NCBI RefSeq assembly: GCF_905175385.1
Contig: NZ_HG992750.1
Coordinates: 558,001 to 622,000 of the forward strand
Direction: 5' to 3'
Length of the DNA: 64,000 nt
Source: Vibrio sp. B1FLJ16
GTDB lineage: Bacteria; Pseudomonadota; Gammaproteobacteria; Enterobacterales; Vibrionaceae
Shown here: in pieces, positions 8,365-17,278 of the stretch
Layout: the number at the start of each line of letters is the position of its first letter
How positions within the stretch are numbered: position 1 is the first letter of the stretch
Position numbers and translations under genes: made by a program
The notes under the pieces: generated by a model
The model's input: the letters and a program-made list of their open reading frames with translations, nothing else
Told to the model about the DNA's origin: nothing
The model's database searches: none

Positions 8365-8885
8365 AAAAATACATCTTATTATCTGTGGTTTTAATTGTGT
8401 CCATTTCTCTCTGTTGGTTGTTTATCGTTGAATTGATAAATTATTATGAATTTAAAACTTTACGAAAACAAATAGTAAATGACTATGGCATAGTTTACAT
8501 CGACCCAACTTATTTAGTCTTTTATGCAACTTTTTTATTTGTTCCTCCGTATGTATGCTGCGTCGTGAAATTGAGTCTTTGGGGAAAAGATAGTTTAGGG
8601 ATTGCTGTGAAACTATTGGTAGTAACGACACTTTTGGCATTAATAATAGCTGTTCCTGGCCAACTATTCGAATATCATCGACAAAGCATCATAGCTCGTG
8701 AACATGGCTATAACGACTGCCCTCCATTCACATTATTGTCTAGCACTCATATCATTAAGGCTATGGTTAAAGACTTACAATTTTGTACCGATGATGAGAT
8801 CAACAGTATTGCTAAATACGGATATTTAAGAGAGCTGCCAGTTGTGAATGCTTATGTCAAAGAGGCTTACGTATCTAAAGAGTAA
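8361..8885 (+). CDS. Small polytopic membrane protein, candidate immunity protein
   Basis: Unrecognised 174-aa protein with three predicted membrane helices (about 4-26, 50-70 and 84-105) and a soluble C-terminal domain bearing Cys in DCPPF and QFCTD. Its start overlaps the stop of the preceding gene (ATGA), so the two are translationally coupled. Small polytopic proteins encoded directly behind pore-forming toxins are typically immunity proteins that sit in the inner membrane and block the pore. DUF1240-like proteins have a similar layout, but I cannot confirm membership. Base composition is AT-rich like its partner. Confidence 0.5.
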   Translation: MKKYILLSVVLIVSISLCWLFIVELINYYEFKTLRKQIVNDYGIVYIDPTYLVFYATFLFVPPYVCCVVKLSLWGKDSLGIAVKLLVVTTLLALIIAVPGQLFEYHRQSIIAREHGYNDCPPFTLLSSTHIIKAMVKDLQFCTDDEINSIAKYGYLRELPVVNAYVKEAYVSKE

Positions 8886-9036
8886 AGGGTATTAAATTAC
8901 GAGGTCGGGTACAGAAACATGATAGAACCGAATTGTTTTACTTTGGAGCGATAACCTGTTGTTTTTCTGGGTAGAACTCATATCACCCTACGTACTTTTA
9001 AATTTTCGTAATCTAAGCTTCTAATCTGTTTGAACC

Positions 9037-9067
9037 AAAAAGGGATCTAAGTTAATCCTCAGATCCC
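9037..9067 (-). terminator. Minus-strand terminator, inverted near-copy of 7057-7087
   Basis: On the minus strand GGGATCTGAGG-ATT-AACTTAGATCCC is followed by TTTTT. Most of the roughly 36 bases match the plus-strand terminator at 7055-7088. It would serve the phosphosugar mutase transcript, reading through the repeat at 9086-9350. Confidence 0.85.
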
Positions 9068-9085
9068 CATAAAATATCGGCCTCT

Positions 9086-9350
9086 ATACCCAAGTGACCT
9101 CAAGATGCAGGCTTCAGAGCAATGTCACTGATTCAAGTTCAAGGAAAACGACGCTGTGTAATAGCGAGCTCTTTCCGAGTTGTTTGACGATGAAATTGTT
9201 TCAGTGACATGCTCCCAAAGGGCGAGTTGCCTTGGCTTACATACTTTGTTAACGATTTTTGATTTAGAACCACTAGATCATCAAATCGTTGCCTCGTCTG
9301 TAAGCCAAGTCATTCTCGCTGAACCGGGCATCTTGAGGTTACTTGGGTAT
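9086..9350. repeat. 265-bp inverted-repeat element
   Basis: The termini are near-perfect inverted copies (ATACCCAAGTGACCTCAAGA at the left; the complement at the right has one change in these 20 bases). Internal arms also pair, for example GGCTTACA near 9234 with TGTAAGCC near 9298. It has no ORF. Partial relatives occur at 23829-23853 and 57923-57998, which makes it a dispersed family within this window. Confidence 0.8.
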
Positions 9351-9392
9351 TAATCAGCACCTCTTTTTATTTTCAGAGTCTAGCAAAATGAC

Positions 9393-11087
9393 TTACAAGC
9401 TATTCTGGTGAGCGTTAATAAGGTCATTCATCTTCGCTTCTGCCGCTTTCTGAGCCTGCTCGTAATTCATGTTGTCCGGGAAGTCTGTGATGACTTCGTA
9501 GTAACATTTTAGTTTTGGTTCAGTACCTGAAGGGCGAACGATGACACGTGATTGATCTTCAAGATGGTAAATCAACACGTCGCTTGACGGTAGATCAATC
9601 GCCTCTTCTAATCCGTCGTCGTAACATCTTATCGATGTTTTCAGGTCTTCCGTTATCGCCACTTTCTTACCTGCGATATCCTTCGGTGGATTTGCTCTCA
9701 ACTTGTCACCGATAGGCGGAGATTTTGGATCCAGTGCAATACTGCGTTGTGCATTGAAGTAAAATCCATGCTGACGGTAAAGCGCTTCCAGCTTATCCCA
9801 TACGGTTTTACCTTGTGCCTTTAGTTTTCCGGTTAACTGCGAGAAAGCAACAATTGCCGATAGACCGTCTTTGTCCCAGACTTTATTACCAACGGTGTAA
9901 CCTAATGCTTCTTCGTAAGCGAACAAGAACGGTTTTTGCTCGGTTTCTTTAAGCATTGCTATATTGGTCAGCCATTTAAACCCGGTCAGCGTCTGGTAGT
10001 ATTCTGCGCCATGCGCTTTAGCGATGCTGCTTAACAGGCGAGAAGAGACAATCGTATTACCAACCAGCGAGTTTGGTTGCTGCTCTAACAAGTAGTCACC
10101 AAACAGTGAGCCAACCTGGTCACCCGTGAGCATTTGATACTCCCCATCAGGGCGCTTCACTGCTACTGCAAAGCGGTCTGCATCAGGGTCATTAGCACAC
10201 GCGATATCGGCATCTACAGATTTACCCAATGCCATCACCATGTCCATTGCACCGGCTTCTTCCGGATTCGGGAAGTTGACGGTCGGGAAGGTGCCATCAG
10301 GCTCTCGCTGCTCTGTTACACTCGCCACTTTCTTGAACCCGGCGTCCGATAAAAGGGTCTCTGCCATTTCGGCACCCACACCATGCATCGCAGTGTAGGC
10401 AATAGAAATATCTGTGTTGTTATCTGGCGTTAGCAACGCGTTTTCATTCATAACTCTACGGTATGTTTGGTAGTAGTCATCTTCCAGCCAGACCAGTAGA
10501 CCTTTCTGTTTTGCATCGTCTAATGACATGAGAGGTAAAGGCTTGGTGGTAGCTTCGTCAATTTTTGCAGCGATACCAGAATCATGCGGCGGGATAATTT
10601 GCGCACCGTTTTCCCAGTAAACTTTAAAGCCGTTGTATTCCGGCGGGTTGTGGCTTGCTGTGACGACAACAGCTGCAGCAGCATTCATTTTGCGTACACC
10701 AAATGCAACGATCGGAGTCGCAGCGACTTTATGAGTAAGGTAGACCTTAATCCCAAGTGCGGTCAGTACTGACGCCGTGTCGTGAGCAAACTGTTTAGAG
10801 TCTGGGCGACCGTCGTAGCCGATGACGACGCCACGTGAACTGGCATCTTTCACCTGATCAATTAGATAGTGACCAAGTCCGGTCGCGGTTTCCTGAATTA
10901 CCAGGCGATTCATGCGGTTTGGACCAGCGCCCACTTTTCCGCGCAGCCCTGCGGTACCAAACGCAAGACGTGAGCCGAATCTGTCGTTCAGTTCTTGCTG
11001 TGCATTAGTGTCTACCAGGTGTTGCAGCTCTTCACGAGTTTTAGGGTCAGGGTCTCGTGCTAGCCATTGATCAATTATTGCGGTCAT
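9393..11087 (-). CDS. Phospho-sugar mutase (phosphoglucomutase/phosphomannomutase)
   Basis: Cytoplasmic alpha-D-phosphohexomutase interconverting hexose 1- and 6-phosphates through a phosphoserine. The 564-aa protein belongs to the longer PgmB/Pgm2-like group. Seen: FGTAGLRG near the N-terminus, the catalytic TASHNP loop at 143-148 (Ser145), the magnesium-binding DPDADR at 300-305, a sugar-specificity loop around EEALGY, and the phosphate-binding RPSGTEPK near the C-terminus. All four domains are complete. Whether glucose or mannose phosphate is the main substrate cannot be told from motifs. It is transcribed alone, toward the repeat element and terminator at 9037. Confidence 0.92.
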   Translation of the reverse strand: MTAIIDQWLARDPDPKTREELQHLVDTNAQQELNDRFGSRLAFGTAGLRGKVGAGPNRMNRLVIQETATGLGHYLIDQVKDASSRGVVIGYDGRPDSKQFAHDTASVLTALGIKVYLTHKVAATPIVAFGVRKMNAAAAVVVTASHNPPEYNGFKVYWENGAQIIPPHDSGIAAKIDEATTKPLPLMSLDDAKQKGLLVWLEDDYYQTYRRVMNENALLTPDNNTDISIAYTAMHGVGAEMAETLLSDAGFKKVASVTEQREPDGTFPTVNFPNPEEAGAMDMVMALGKSVDADIACANDPDADRFAVAVKRPDGEYQMLTGDQVGSLFGDYLLEQQPNSLVGNTIVSSRLLSSIAKAHGAEYYQTLTGFKWLTNIAMLKETEQKPFLFAYEEALGYTVGNKVWDKDGLSAIVAFSQLTGKLKAQGKTVWDKLEALYRQHGFYFNAQRSIALDPKSPPIGDKLRANPPKDIAGKKVAITEDLKTSIRCYDDGLEEAIDLPSSDVLIYHLEDQSRVIVRPSGTEPKLKCYYEVITDFPDNMNYEQAQKAAEAKMNDLINAHQNSL

Positions 11088-11365
11088 GTCTGTCTTTCCT
11101 TAGTAGGGGGTCTACTTGTATCGACTTTTACGTCATAGCTTGCAGTCAATGTAAATGGTTCTCAATTGCTATTCAAACAGGGCAATCGTTAAACCGATTT
11201 TATTTTTCTTGATCGAACAAAATTTATTCGCGTTTTATTACTTGAAGAACTTTAGAACTATAACTAGCCTTTTAACATAAATATAACAAACCATGTCGAA
11301 ATCGCAGTTTTTGCGATTTTTCTTAAATTTGTTCGATATTTGCATCGGGACGCAAGGAAGCTCGC

Positions 11366-12562
11366 GTGAGCGAAGCGGCTGAGCAGAGGAGAGATCTTTT
11401 GAAAAGATTAGCAACTACTCTTGCCTTAACACTGAATGTGACTTTAATCACGTTCTCCTCCTACGGTTGGTCTAAAGACAACGACTACAATATGACGAAA
11501 GGGGTCACAGCGATCAGTGAGCAAGTCTATGATTTGCATATGCTGATCTTCTATATTTGCTGTGCGATTGCCATCGTTGTTTTTGGCGTCATGTTTTATT
11601 CCATCATTCGTCATCGCAAGTCAAAAGGAGCTGTTGCTGCTCATTTCCATGAAAGTACTAAAGTGGAAATCATCTGGACGGTTATCCCGATCATCATTCT
11701 CATTGCAATGGCGATTCCCGCAACAAAAACTTTAGTTGCAATGGAAGATACTAGCCAATCGGATCTCACCATTAAAATCACGGGTTCACAGTGGAAGTGG
11801 CACTACAACTACTTTGGCGAAGATGTCGAGTTCTTCAGCCTACTCGCCACAAGTCAGAAGCAAATCGACGGAATTGAAACCAAAGGAGCGCATTATCTGC
11901 TTGAGGTTGATAATCCTCTGGTACTTCCTGTGAACCGTAAAGTTCGCTTTCTTCTCACCTCTGATGATGTGATTCATTCCTGGTGGGTCCCCGATTTTGC
12001 CGTGAAGAAAGACACCATTCCCGGCTTTATTAACGAAGCGTGGACACGTATCGATGAGCCCGGTGTATACCGAGGCCAATGCGCAGAGCTATGTGGTCGT
12101 GCCCATGGCTTCATGCCTGTCGTTGTTCATGCGATGGCTGAAGACGAGTATGAGCAGTGGTTAGCGGTTAAAAAAGAAGAAATTGCGCTGCAAAAAGCGG
12201 CAGCACAAGAAGCGCTAACCCAAGACTTATCTATGGACGAATTAATGACAGAAGGTGAAGCCATTTACACCGCGCGATGTGCGGTATGTCATCAAGCCAG
12301 TGGTGAGGGTATTCCGGGGGCATTCCCAGCAATTAAAGGCAGCCCAGTAGCGACAGGTAATATGGCTGAGCATATCGGCGTAGTTGTGAACGGCCGAGCT
12401 GGAACTGCCATGCAGGCTTTTGCTAACCAGTTGAGTGATAAAGAAATTGCAGCAGTGGTTACCTATCAACGCAATGCGTGGGGTAATGACACTGGTGACA
12501 CCGTGCAAGCATCTGACGTCGATGCCTTTAAAGCACAAAACAGTGCTAAGGAGGAAATATGA
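11366..12562 (+). CDS. coxB: Cytochrome c oxidase subunit II with fused cytochrome c domain (caa3 type)
   Basis: Accepts electrons from cytochrome c and passes them to subunit I. Order: N-terminal leader, two membrane helices (about 57-80 and 102-120), the periplasmic cupredoxin domain with all CuA ligands (His204, Cys239, Glu241, Cys243, His247, Met250), and a C-terminal cytochrome c domain with CAVCH at 305-309 and a distal GTAMQAF methionine. The fusion defines a caa3-type enzyme. The start is GTG at 11366 with AAGGAAG upstream. The stop overlaps the start of coxA (ATGA). It is the first gene of the oxidase operon. Confidence 0.96.
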   Translation: MSEAAEQRRDLLKRLATTLALTLNVTLITFSSYGWSKDNDYNMTKGVTAISEQVYDLHMLIFYICCAIAIVVFGVMFYSIIRHRKSKGAVAAHFHESTKVEIIWTVIPIIILIAMAIPATKTLVAMEDTSQSDLTIKITGSQWKWHYNYFGEDVEFFSLLATSQKQIDGIETKGAHYLLEVDNPLVLPVNRKVRFLLTSDDVIHSWWVPDFAVKKDTIPGFINEAWTRIDEPGVYRGQCAELCGRAHGFMPVVVHAMAEDEYEQWLAVKKEEIALQKAAAQEALTQDLSMDELMTEGEAIYTARCAVCHQASGEGIPGAFPAIKGSPVATGNMAEHIGVVVNGRAGTAMQAFANQLSDKEIAAVVTYQRNAWGNDTGDTVQASDVDAFKAQNSAKEEI

Positions 12563-14199
12563 GTAAGCCAGCAGAAAGAGCAGTAAAGTCTGCGCCGGTA
12601 GAAGCGCAAACCTCGGCGAATTCAACCATAACGTTGGATGATGACCACGATCTTCATCATGCTCCTACAGGGATTACTCGTTGGTTGTATTCGACCAACC
12701 ATAAGGATATCGGAACGCTATACCTGTGGTTTAGCTTTACGATGTTTCTCACTGGCGGGGCAATGGCAATGGTTATCCGTGCCGAATTGTTCCAGCCTGG
12801 TTTACAGTTGGTTGATCCCGAGTTCTTCAATCAGATGACAACCGTTCATGGCCTGGTGATGGTATTCGGTGCCGTTATGCCTGCATTTACCGGGTTGGCG
12901 AACTGGATGATTCCGATGATGATCGGCGCACCTGATATGGCATTGCCGAGGATGAACAACCTGAGCTTCTGGATTTTACCTTTCGCGTTCCTGATTTTAT
13001 TGAGTTCACTGTTTCTGCCTGGGGGAGCGCCTAACTTTGGCTGGACGTTCTACGCGCCACTCTCTACCACCTATGGACCTGACAGTACCGCGCTGTTTGT
13101 TTTCTCAGTACATATCATGGGTATCAGTTCCATCATGGGGGCAATCAATGTCATCGTAACCATCGTCAATATGCGCGCTCCGGGCATGACCTGGTTCAAA
13201 ATGCCGATGTTTGTCTGGACGTGGCTGATCACTGCTTTCCTGCTTATTGCCGTAATGCCAGTACTGGCTGGTGCGGTGACTATGGTTCTGACTGATAAGT
13301 ATTTTGGTACCAGCTTCTTTGATGCGGCTGGTGGCGGTGACCCTGTCATGTTCCAGCATATTTTCTGGTTCTTCGGTCACCCAGAAGTGTACATCATGAT
13401 CCTGCCGTCTTTTGGCATCATCTCTGCAATTCTCCCTGCATTCAGTGGCAAAAAGCTATTTGGTTACCACTCTATGGTGTATGCAACCTGTAGTATTGCA
13501 CTGTTGTCCTTCTTAGTTTGGGCGCACCACATGTTTACCACAGGTATGCCGGTGTTTGCGGAAATCTTTTTCATGTACTGCACCATGCTGATTGCGGTAC
13601 CAACGGGGGTAAAAGTATTTAACTGGGTCGCGACGATGTGGCGTGGTTCACTCACCTTTGAGACCCCAATGTTGTTTGCGATTGCGTTTATTGTTCTGTT
13701 CACCATTGGTGGATTCTCGGGACTGATGCTCGCTATTGTACCGGCTGACTTCCAGTACCATGATACCTATTTTGTCGTTGCTCATTTCCATTACGTACTG
13801 GTTTCAGGCGCGGTGTTCTCAATTATGGCGGCGGCGTATTACTGGCTTCCGAAGTGGACCGGAAATATGTATGACCACAAGCTCAGTCTGTGGCATTTCT
13901 GGTGCTCCATTATCTCCGTCAATGTGCTGTTCTTCCCGATGCATTTCTTAGGGCTCGCAGGCATGCCGAGACGAATCCCGGACTATGCGATTCAGTTTGC
14001 TGATGTAAACCAAATCGTGTCTATCGGTGGCTTTGCTTTCGGCCTGTCCCAGCTGATTTTCTTGTGGCTCGTGATTAAGTGTATCCGTGGTGGTGAGAAG
14101 GCGATGGCGAAACCTTGGGAGCGTGCAGAAGGGCTGGAATGGACAGTACCGAGTCCGGCACCGCATCATACCTTCACCACACCACCTAAAATCGACTAG
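12559..14199 (+). CDS. coxA: Cytochrome c oxidase subunit I
   Basis: Catalytic haem-copper subunit reducing O2 to water and pumping protons across the inner membrane. The 546-aa protein has twelve hydrophobic helices. Seen: HGLVMVFG with the low-spin haem a ligand, [13 protein letters not shown] with the CuB histidine and the cross-linked tyrosine of the active site, the AHHMFTTG pair of CuB histidines, and VVAHFHYVL with the high-spin haem and second haem a ligands. The start overlaps coxB by 4 nt. A GGAGG-like site inside the coxB end supports it. Confidence 0.97.
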   Translation: MSKPAERAVKSAPVEAQTSANSTITLDDDHDLHHAPTGITRWLYSTNHKDIGTLYLWFSFTMFLTGGAMAMVIRAELFQPGLQLVDPEFFNQMTTVHGLVMVFGAVMPAFTGLANWMIPMMIGAPDMALPRMNNLSFWILPFAFLILLSSLFLPGGAPNFGWTFYAPLSTTYGPDSTALFVFSVHIMGISSIMGAINVIVTIVNMRAPGMTWFKMPMFVWTWLITAFLLIAVMPVLAGAVTMVLTDKYFGTSFFDAAGGGDPVMFQHIFWFFGHPEVYIMILPSFGIISAILPAFSGKKLFGYHSMVYATCSIALLSFLVWAHHMFTTGMPVFAEIFFMYCTMLIAVPTGVKVFNWVATMWRGSLTFETPMLFAIAFIVLFTIGGFSGLMLAIVPADFQYHDTYFVVAHFHYVLVSGAVFSIMAAAYYWLPKWTGNMYDHKLSLWHFWCSIISVNVLFFPMHFLGLAGMPRRIPDYAIQFADVNQIVSIGGFAFGLSQLIFLWLVIKCIRGGEKAMAKPWERAEGLEWTVPSPAPHHTFTTPPKID

Positions 14200-14206
14200 C
14201 GGATAG

Positions 14207-14755
14207 GTGGCGAGTGTGACTAAGTCAAATCCATCCAACAGAAAGCTGACCATCAAGTTGCTGCTTGCGACTGTGCTCATGTTCGGCTTTGGTTTTGCAC
14301 TGGTTCCTCTTTACGACGTGATGTGCGATGCATTAGGTATTAACGGCAAAACCAGTGAAGTGGCGGCTATTCAGCCGAAAGGTATGGTGCCTGACACGAG
14401 CCGGACGATACATGTAGAGTTTATGGCTCACGTGACCCCAGACATGCCATGGGAGTTTAAGCCAAAAGTCATTTCGATGGATGTGCACCCGGGAGAAGTG
14501 GTGCAAACCGAGTATCTTGCCTTTAACGAGAGCGGGCAGAAGCTTGTCGGTCAGGCGGTGCCCTCAGTTTCACCCGGTAATGGTGCGGCTTACTTTAATA
14601 AAATTGAGTGCTTCTGTTTCAATCAGCAACCTTTAGATGGTAAGCAGCGGGCACAAATGCCGCTGATTTTTTACATTGAGCCAGACGTTCCCGACTCAAT
14701 ACATACATTAACGCTGTCATACACGCTCTATAAACTGCCCTCGGATGGCAGTTAG
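14207..14755 (+). CDS. ctaG: Cytochrome c oxidase assembly protein Cox11/CtaG
   Basis: Copper chaperone that delivers copper to the CuB site of subunit I. The 182-aa protein has one N-terminal membrane anchor (about 13-35) and a periplasmic immunoglobulin-like domain with the copper-binding CFCF motif (in IECFCFNQQ). It begins 7 nt after coxA. The GTG at 14207 is given as start; the in-frame GTG at 14216 has a better-placed AGGTGG and is an alternative. A DUF2970 or similar small gene often found next in other genera is absent here. Confidence 0.94.
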   Translation: MASVTKSNPSNRKLTIKLLLATVLMFGFGFALVPLYDVMCDALGINGKTSEVAAIQPKGMVPDTSRTIHVEFMAHVTPDMPWEFKPKVISMDVHPGEVVQTEYLAFNESGQKLVGQAVPSVSPGNGAAYFNKIECFCFNQQPLDGKQRAQMPLIFYIEPDVPDSIHTLTLSYTLYKLPSDGS

Positions 14756-14806
14756 TCTCTTACAGAGAGCGACACAGATCGGATAAGGTCTGTAAGGAGA
14801 GAACTT

Positions 14807-15691
14807 ATGAGTAATAAACCTGCGACTTACTATGTTCCTGCTCAGAGCAGTTGGCCAATCATTGGCGCATTTGCTTTGTTCTTAGTCGCCCTCGGTGCTG
14901 GTATGACAGTGCAAGGAACGCAAAGTGACGGCGCGGTCGGAACTATTGGTCACATAGTGCTTGCTGTGGGCTTTTTGTTTTTGCTCTATATGCTTGCCGG
15001 ATGGTTCAGTAATGTGATTACCGAGTCGTTGACGGGGCAATACAGTTCACAAATTACCCGGTCGTTCCGTCAGGGAATGAGTTGGTTCATCTTTTCTGAG
15101 GTGATGTTCTTTGGTGCATTTTTTGGTGCACTGTTCTACGCCAGAATGATCGCTGTCCCATGGCTAGGTGGGGCGGATAATAACTTTATGACCAATGAAG
15201 TACTCTGGCCGAACTTTGAGGCAACATGGCCGTTAACCACGACGCCTGGTGGTGAAACGACACAAGCCATGCCATGGCAAGGGATTCCACTGACCAATAC
15301 CATTATTTTATTACTTTCGTCTATCACGCTGCATATGGCACACATCAGCCTGGAGCAGAACAAGCGTACTGCGCTTATCGTCTGGTTAGAAATCACCATA
15401 GTACTCGCGGCTTTCTTCTTGTTTTACCAAGCAGAAGAGTACATTCACGCGTATCAGGAAATCGGGCTTACACTTCAGTCCGGGGTGTATGGGAACACCT
15501 TCTTTATGCTGACAGGGTTCCATGGTATGCATGTCTGTCTTGGTACGATTTTCTTAACCGTGTTGCTTTTTAGGATTGCTAAAGACCATTTCTCACCTCA
15601 CAACCATTTTGCTTTTCAGGCGGGTAGCTGGTACTGGCATTTTGTTGATGTGGTATGGCTTTGTCTGTTCGTATTTGTCTATGTACTTTGA
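14807..15691 (+). CDS. coxC: Cytochrome c oxidase subunit III
   Basis: Non-catalytic seven-helix subunit that stabilises subunit I. The 294-aa protein begins with YYVPAQSSWPI and carries the conserved WFIFSEVMFFGAFF, the QEY-like QAEEYIHAY region, GFHGMHV, and the C-terminal WYWHFVDVVWL motif. The ribosome site AAGGAGAG lies 6-7 nt upstream of the ATG. It converges with the DUF2909 gene, whose stop lies 13 nt beyond. Confidence 0.96.
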   Translation: MSNKPATYYVPAQSSWPIIGAFALFLVALGAGMTVQGTQSDGAVGTIGHIVLAVGFLFLLYMLAGWFSNVITESLTGQYSSQITRSFRQGMSWFIFSEVMFFGAFFGALFYARMIAVPWLGGADNNFMTNEVLWPNFEATWPLTTTPGGETTQAMPWQGIPLTNTIILLLSSITLHMAHISLEQNKRTALIVWLEITIVLAAFFLFYQAEEYIHAYQEIGLTLQSGVYGNTFFMLTGFHGMHVCLGTIFLTVLLFRIAKDHFSPHNHFAFQAGSWYWHFVDVVWLCLFVFVYVL

Positions 15692-15704
15692 TTTTACTCC
15701 TAAA

Positions 15705-15941
15705 CTAGTAAGGCCGAGGGTTGGGATCTAACCAGCCAGAACTTAATGCGATAAGAAGAAGGATCACAACCAAAGCGGAAAACATAACACGACGACCCAA
15801 ATAGTGGCTCATTGGTTTATGGCTGCTATCGGGATTATCCGGGTCTTCGCGAACCATTTCGATAAGCGCTTTTGCGAGGTTGAAAATGATGAAAAGCAGC
15901 AAAAGGACCAGCATTAATTTGAACAGGAATACGGTGGACAT
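15705..15941 (-). CDS. DUF2909 twin-transmembrane protein
   Basis: A 78-aa inner-membrane protein with two helices (about 5-26 and 52-70) separated by an acidic loop (REDPDNPD). DUF2909 proteins are regularly found between coxC and SURF1 in gammaproteobacterial oxidase clusters, so an oxidase assembly or stability role is inferred. The start is ATG at 15941 with GGAGG 5 nt upstream. Its start codon overlaps the SURF1 start codon on the opposite strand inside one CATG, so each promoter must lie within the other gene. Confidence 0.85.
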   Translation of the reverse strand: MSTVFLFKLMLVLLLLFIIFNLAKALIEMVREDPDNPDSSHKPMSHYLGRRVMFSALVVILLLIALSSGWLDPNPRPY

Positions 15942-16707
15942 GGAACCTCCGGTTTCATCGTTATTATTATCGAAGCGGTTTTGGGTAGCGGTTTGTTTAA
16001 CTGTGGCTGTGTTTTCACTGTTGGTCAAACTGGGCTTTTGGCAATTGGAGAGAGGAACAGAGAAACAAGCGCTTGAACAATCTATCCTCGCCCGTGCGGA
16101 TTTACCTTATCAGGATATGAGGATCGTACTAGACAATAATGACTGGCGTGAATCGAGCGTATTAGGCGTTAGGGTTAAAGCACAAGTAGTTCCAGAACCG
16201 TTGCCGGTCATTTTACTGGATAACCAAACTTATAACGGAAAAGTCGGCTATCTGGCTTATCAGGTTGTATCAGTAAACCAAGAACAGAACATTTTAGCTC
16301 TTATGGAGCTTGGTTTTGTGGAAGGGGCACGTTCCCGTTCTGAGTTACCCGCTGTTCAAGAGTTAGAAGGGCCAACTTTTATAACCGGGCGCCTGTATCG
16401 CAAATCTATGAACCCATTAAGCTCCGAACTGATGCCAGAACTAGGCGATACCGTCCGGGTGCAAAATCTCAATATTTCTCAGTTGAATGAGTTATTGAAT
16501 GTCGAGCTTATGCCCGCTGTTCTGCAACCTGACAACCTGGTTCAGTGGCCATATGAGTTCCCCTGGAATCCGTTGCCACTTACCAGCGCCAAACATTTTG
16601 GATACGCATTCCAGTGGTTTGCGATGGCTGGCGTTTTTTTACTGCTGACGGTAGCTATTTATATTCGCTGGTCTAAATCAGCAGCATCACATGGAGGTGA
16701 AGCATGA
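15940..16707 (+). CDS. SURF1-family cytochrome oxidase assembly protein
   Basis: Assists haem A insertion into subunit I. The 255-aa protein has the two terminal membrane helices typical of the family (about 10-32 and 222-240) with a periplasmic domain between. Seen: LGFWQLERGTEKQ right after helix 1, the GRLYRK strand, and the QWPYEFPWNPLP...HFGYAFQWFAMA C-terminal signature. The start ATG at 15940 lies in CATG shared with the DUF2909 start on the other strand. The stop overlaps the next ATG (ATGA). Confidence 0.9.
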   Translation: MEPPVSSLLLSKRFWVAVCLTVAVFSLLVKLGFWQLERGTEKQALEQSILARADLPYQDMRIVLDNNDWRESSVLGVRVKAQVVPEPLPVILLDNQTYNGKVGYLAYQVVSVNQEQNILALMELGFVEGARSRSELPAVQELEGPTFITGRLYRKSMNPLSSELMPELGDTVRVQNLNISQLNELLNVELMPAVLQPDNLVQWPYEFPWNPLPLTSAKHFGYAFQWFAMAGVFLLLTVAIYIRWSKSAASHGGEA

Positions 16708-17270
16708 ATTCGAATGTCGCTAAATCGAATATTACAAAATCGAATGTTACGAAAGGGCGTTTAGTCCTGATTTCATTGGTTTGTATGTTTGCCCTTCCGG
16801 CCATTATCGCTAAGCTGATTTTGAGTCAGGGCTGGTATCACAGCGGTGTAACAAACCGAGGCGAACTGATTGAACCTTACACAACGTTAGGGCAATTAGG
16901 GCAAGCCTCTCCTCAAACGGTTCACGGATGGCAGTTAGCGTATGTGGTTCCTGAACAGTGTGATACGCAGTGCCAGCAACAGCTCCACCTTCTTAAACAA
17001 AGCCACATAGCGTTAGGTAAGTATCAGGAACGCGTTGTGCCTGTTCTCTGGACTTCCGGAACGTCTGACTTGGTGGATATGCCAATGGAGACAATGGTAA
17101 TGAATGCCTCGGTTGAAGAGAAAGTTGAACAGGGGCAGGTGGTTATCGTCGATCCTTTAGGGCAGTTAGTTATGTCCTACACACCAAAGCCAAACGAAGA
17201 TTTAGTTAAGCTCAGTAAGGATATGCTGGCTGATTTGCGCAAATTGCTTAAGTTATCCCGAGTGGGATAG
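16704..17270 (+). CDS. Membrane-anchored Sco/thioredoxin-like protein of the oxidase cluster
   Basis: Unnamed 188-aa protein found in this position in many caa3 clusters. It has one N-terminal membrane helix (about 19-40) and a periplasmic domain with CDTQCQQQLHLLKQ, which resembles the CxxxC copper motif of Sco proteins in a shortened thioredoxin fold. A copper or redox role in CuA assembly is inferred. It starts at ATG 16704 overlapping SURF1. The first residues contain three tandem pentapeptides (SNVAK, SNITK, SNVTK). Eight bases separate it from ctaA. Confidence 0.75.
   Translation: MNSNVAKSNITKSNVTKGRLVLISLVCMFALPAIIAKLILSQGWYHSGVTNRGELIEPYTTLGQLGQASPQTVHGWQLAYVVPEQCDTQCQQQLHLLKQSHIALGKYQERVVPVLWTSGTSDLVDMPMETMVMNASVEEKVEQGQVVIVDPLGQLVMSYTPKPNEDLVKLSKDMLADLRKLLKLSRVG
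16710..16754 (+). repeat. Three tandem 15-bp in-frame repeats
   Basis: Three imperfect 15-bp units (TCGAATGTCGCTAAA, then two variants) encode SNVAK-SNITK-SNVTK at the cytoplasmic N-terminus of the Sco-like protein. Copy number could change by slippage without a frameshift. Confidence 0.75.
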
Positions 17271-17278
17271 GGGGAATC

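Noticed and set aside
7513..8885. Type VI secretion effector identity for the toxin-like gene
   Set aside because: No PAAR, VgrG, Rhs, MIX motif or T6SS structural gene is in the window, so the delivery system cannot be stated.
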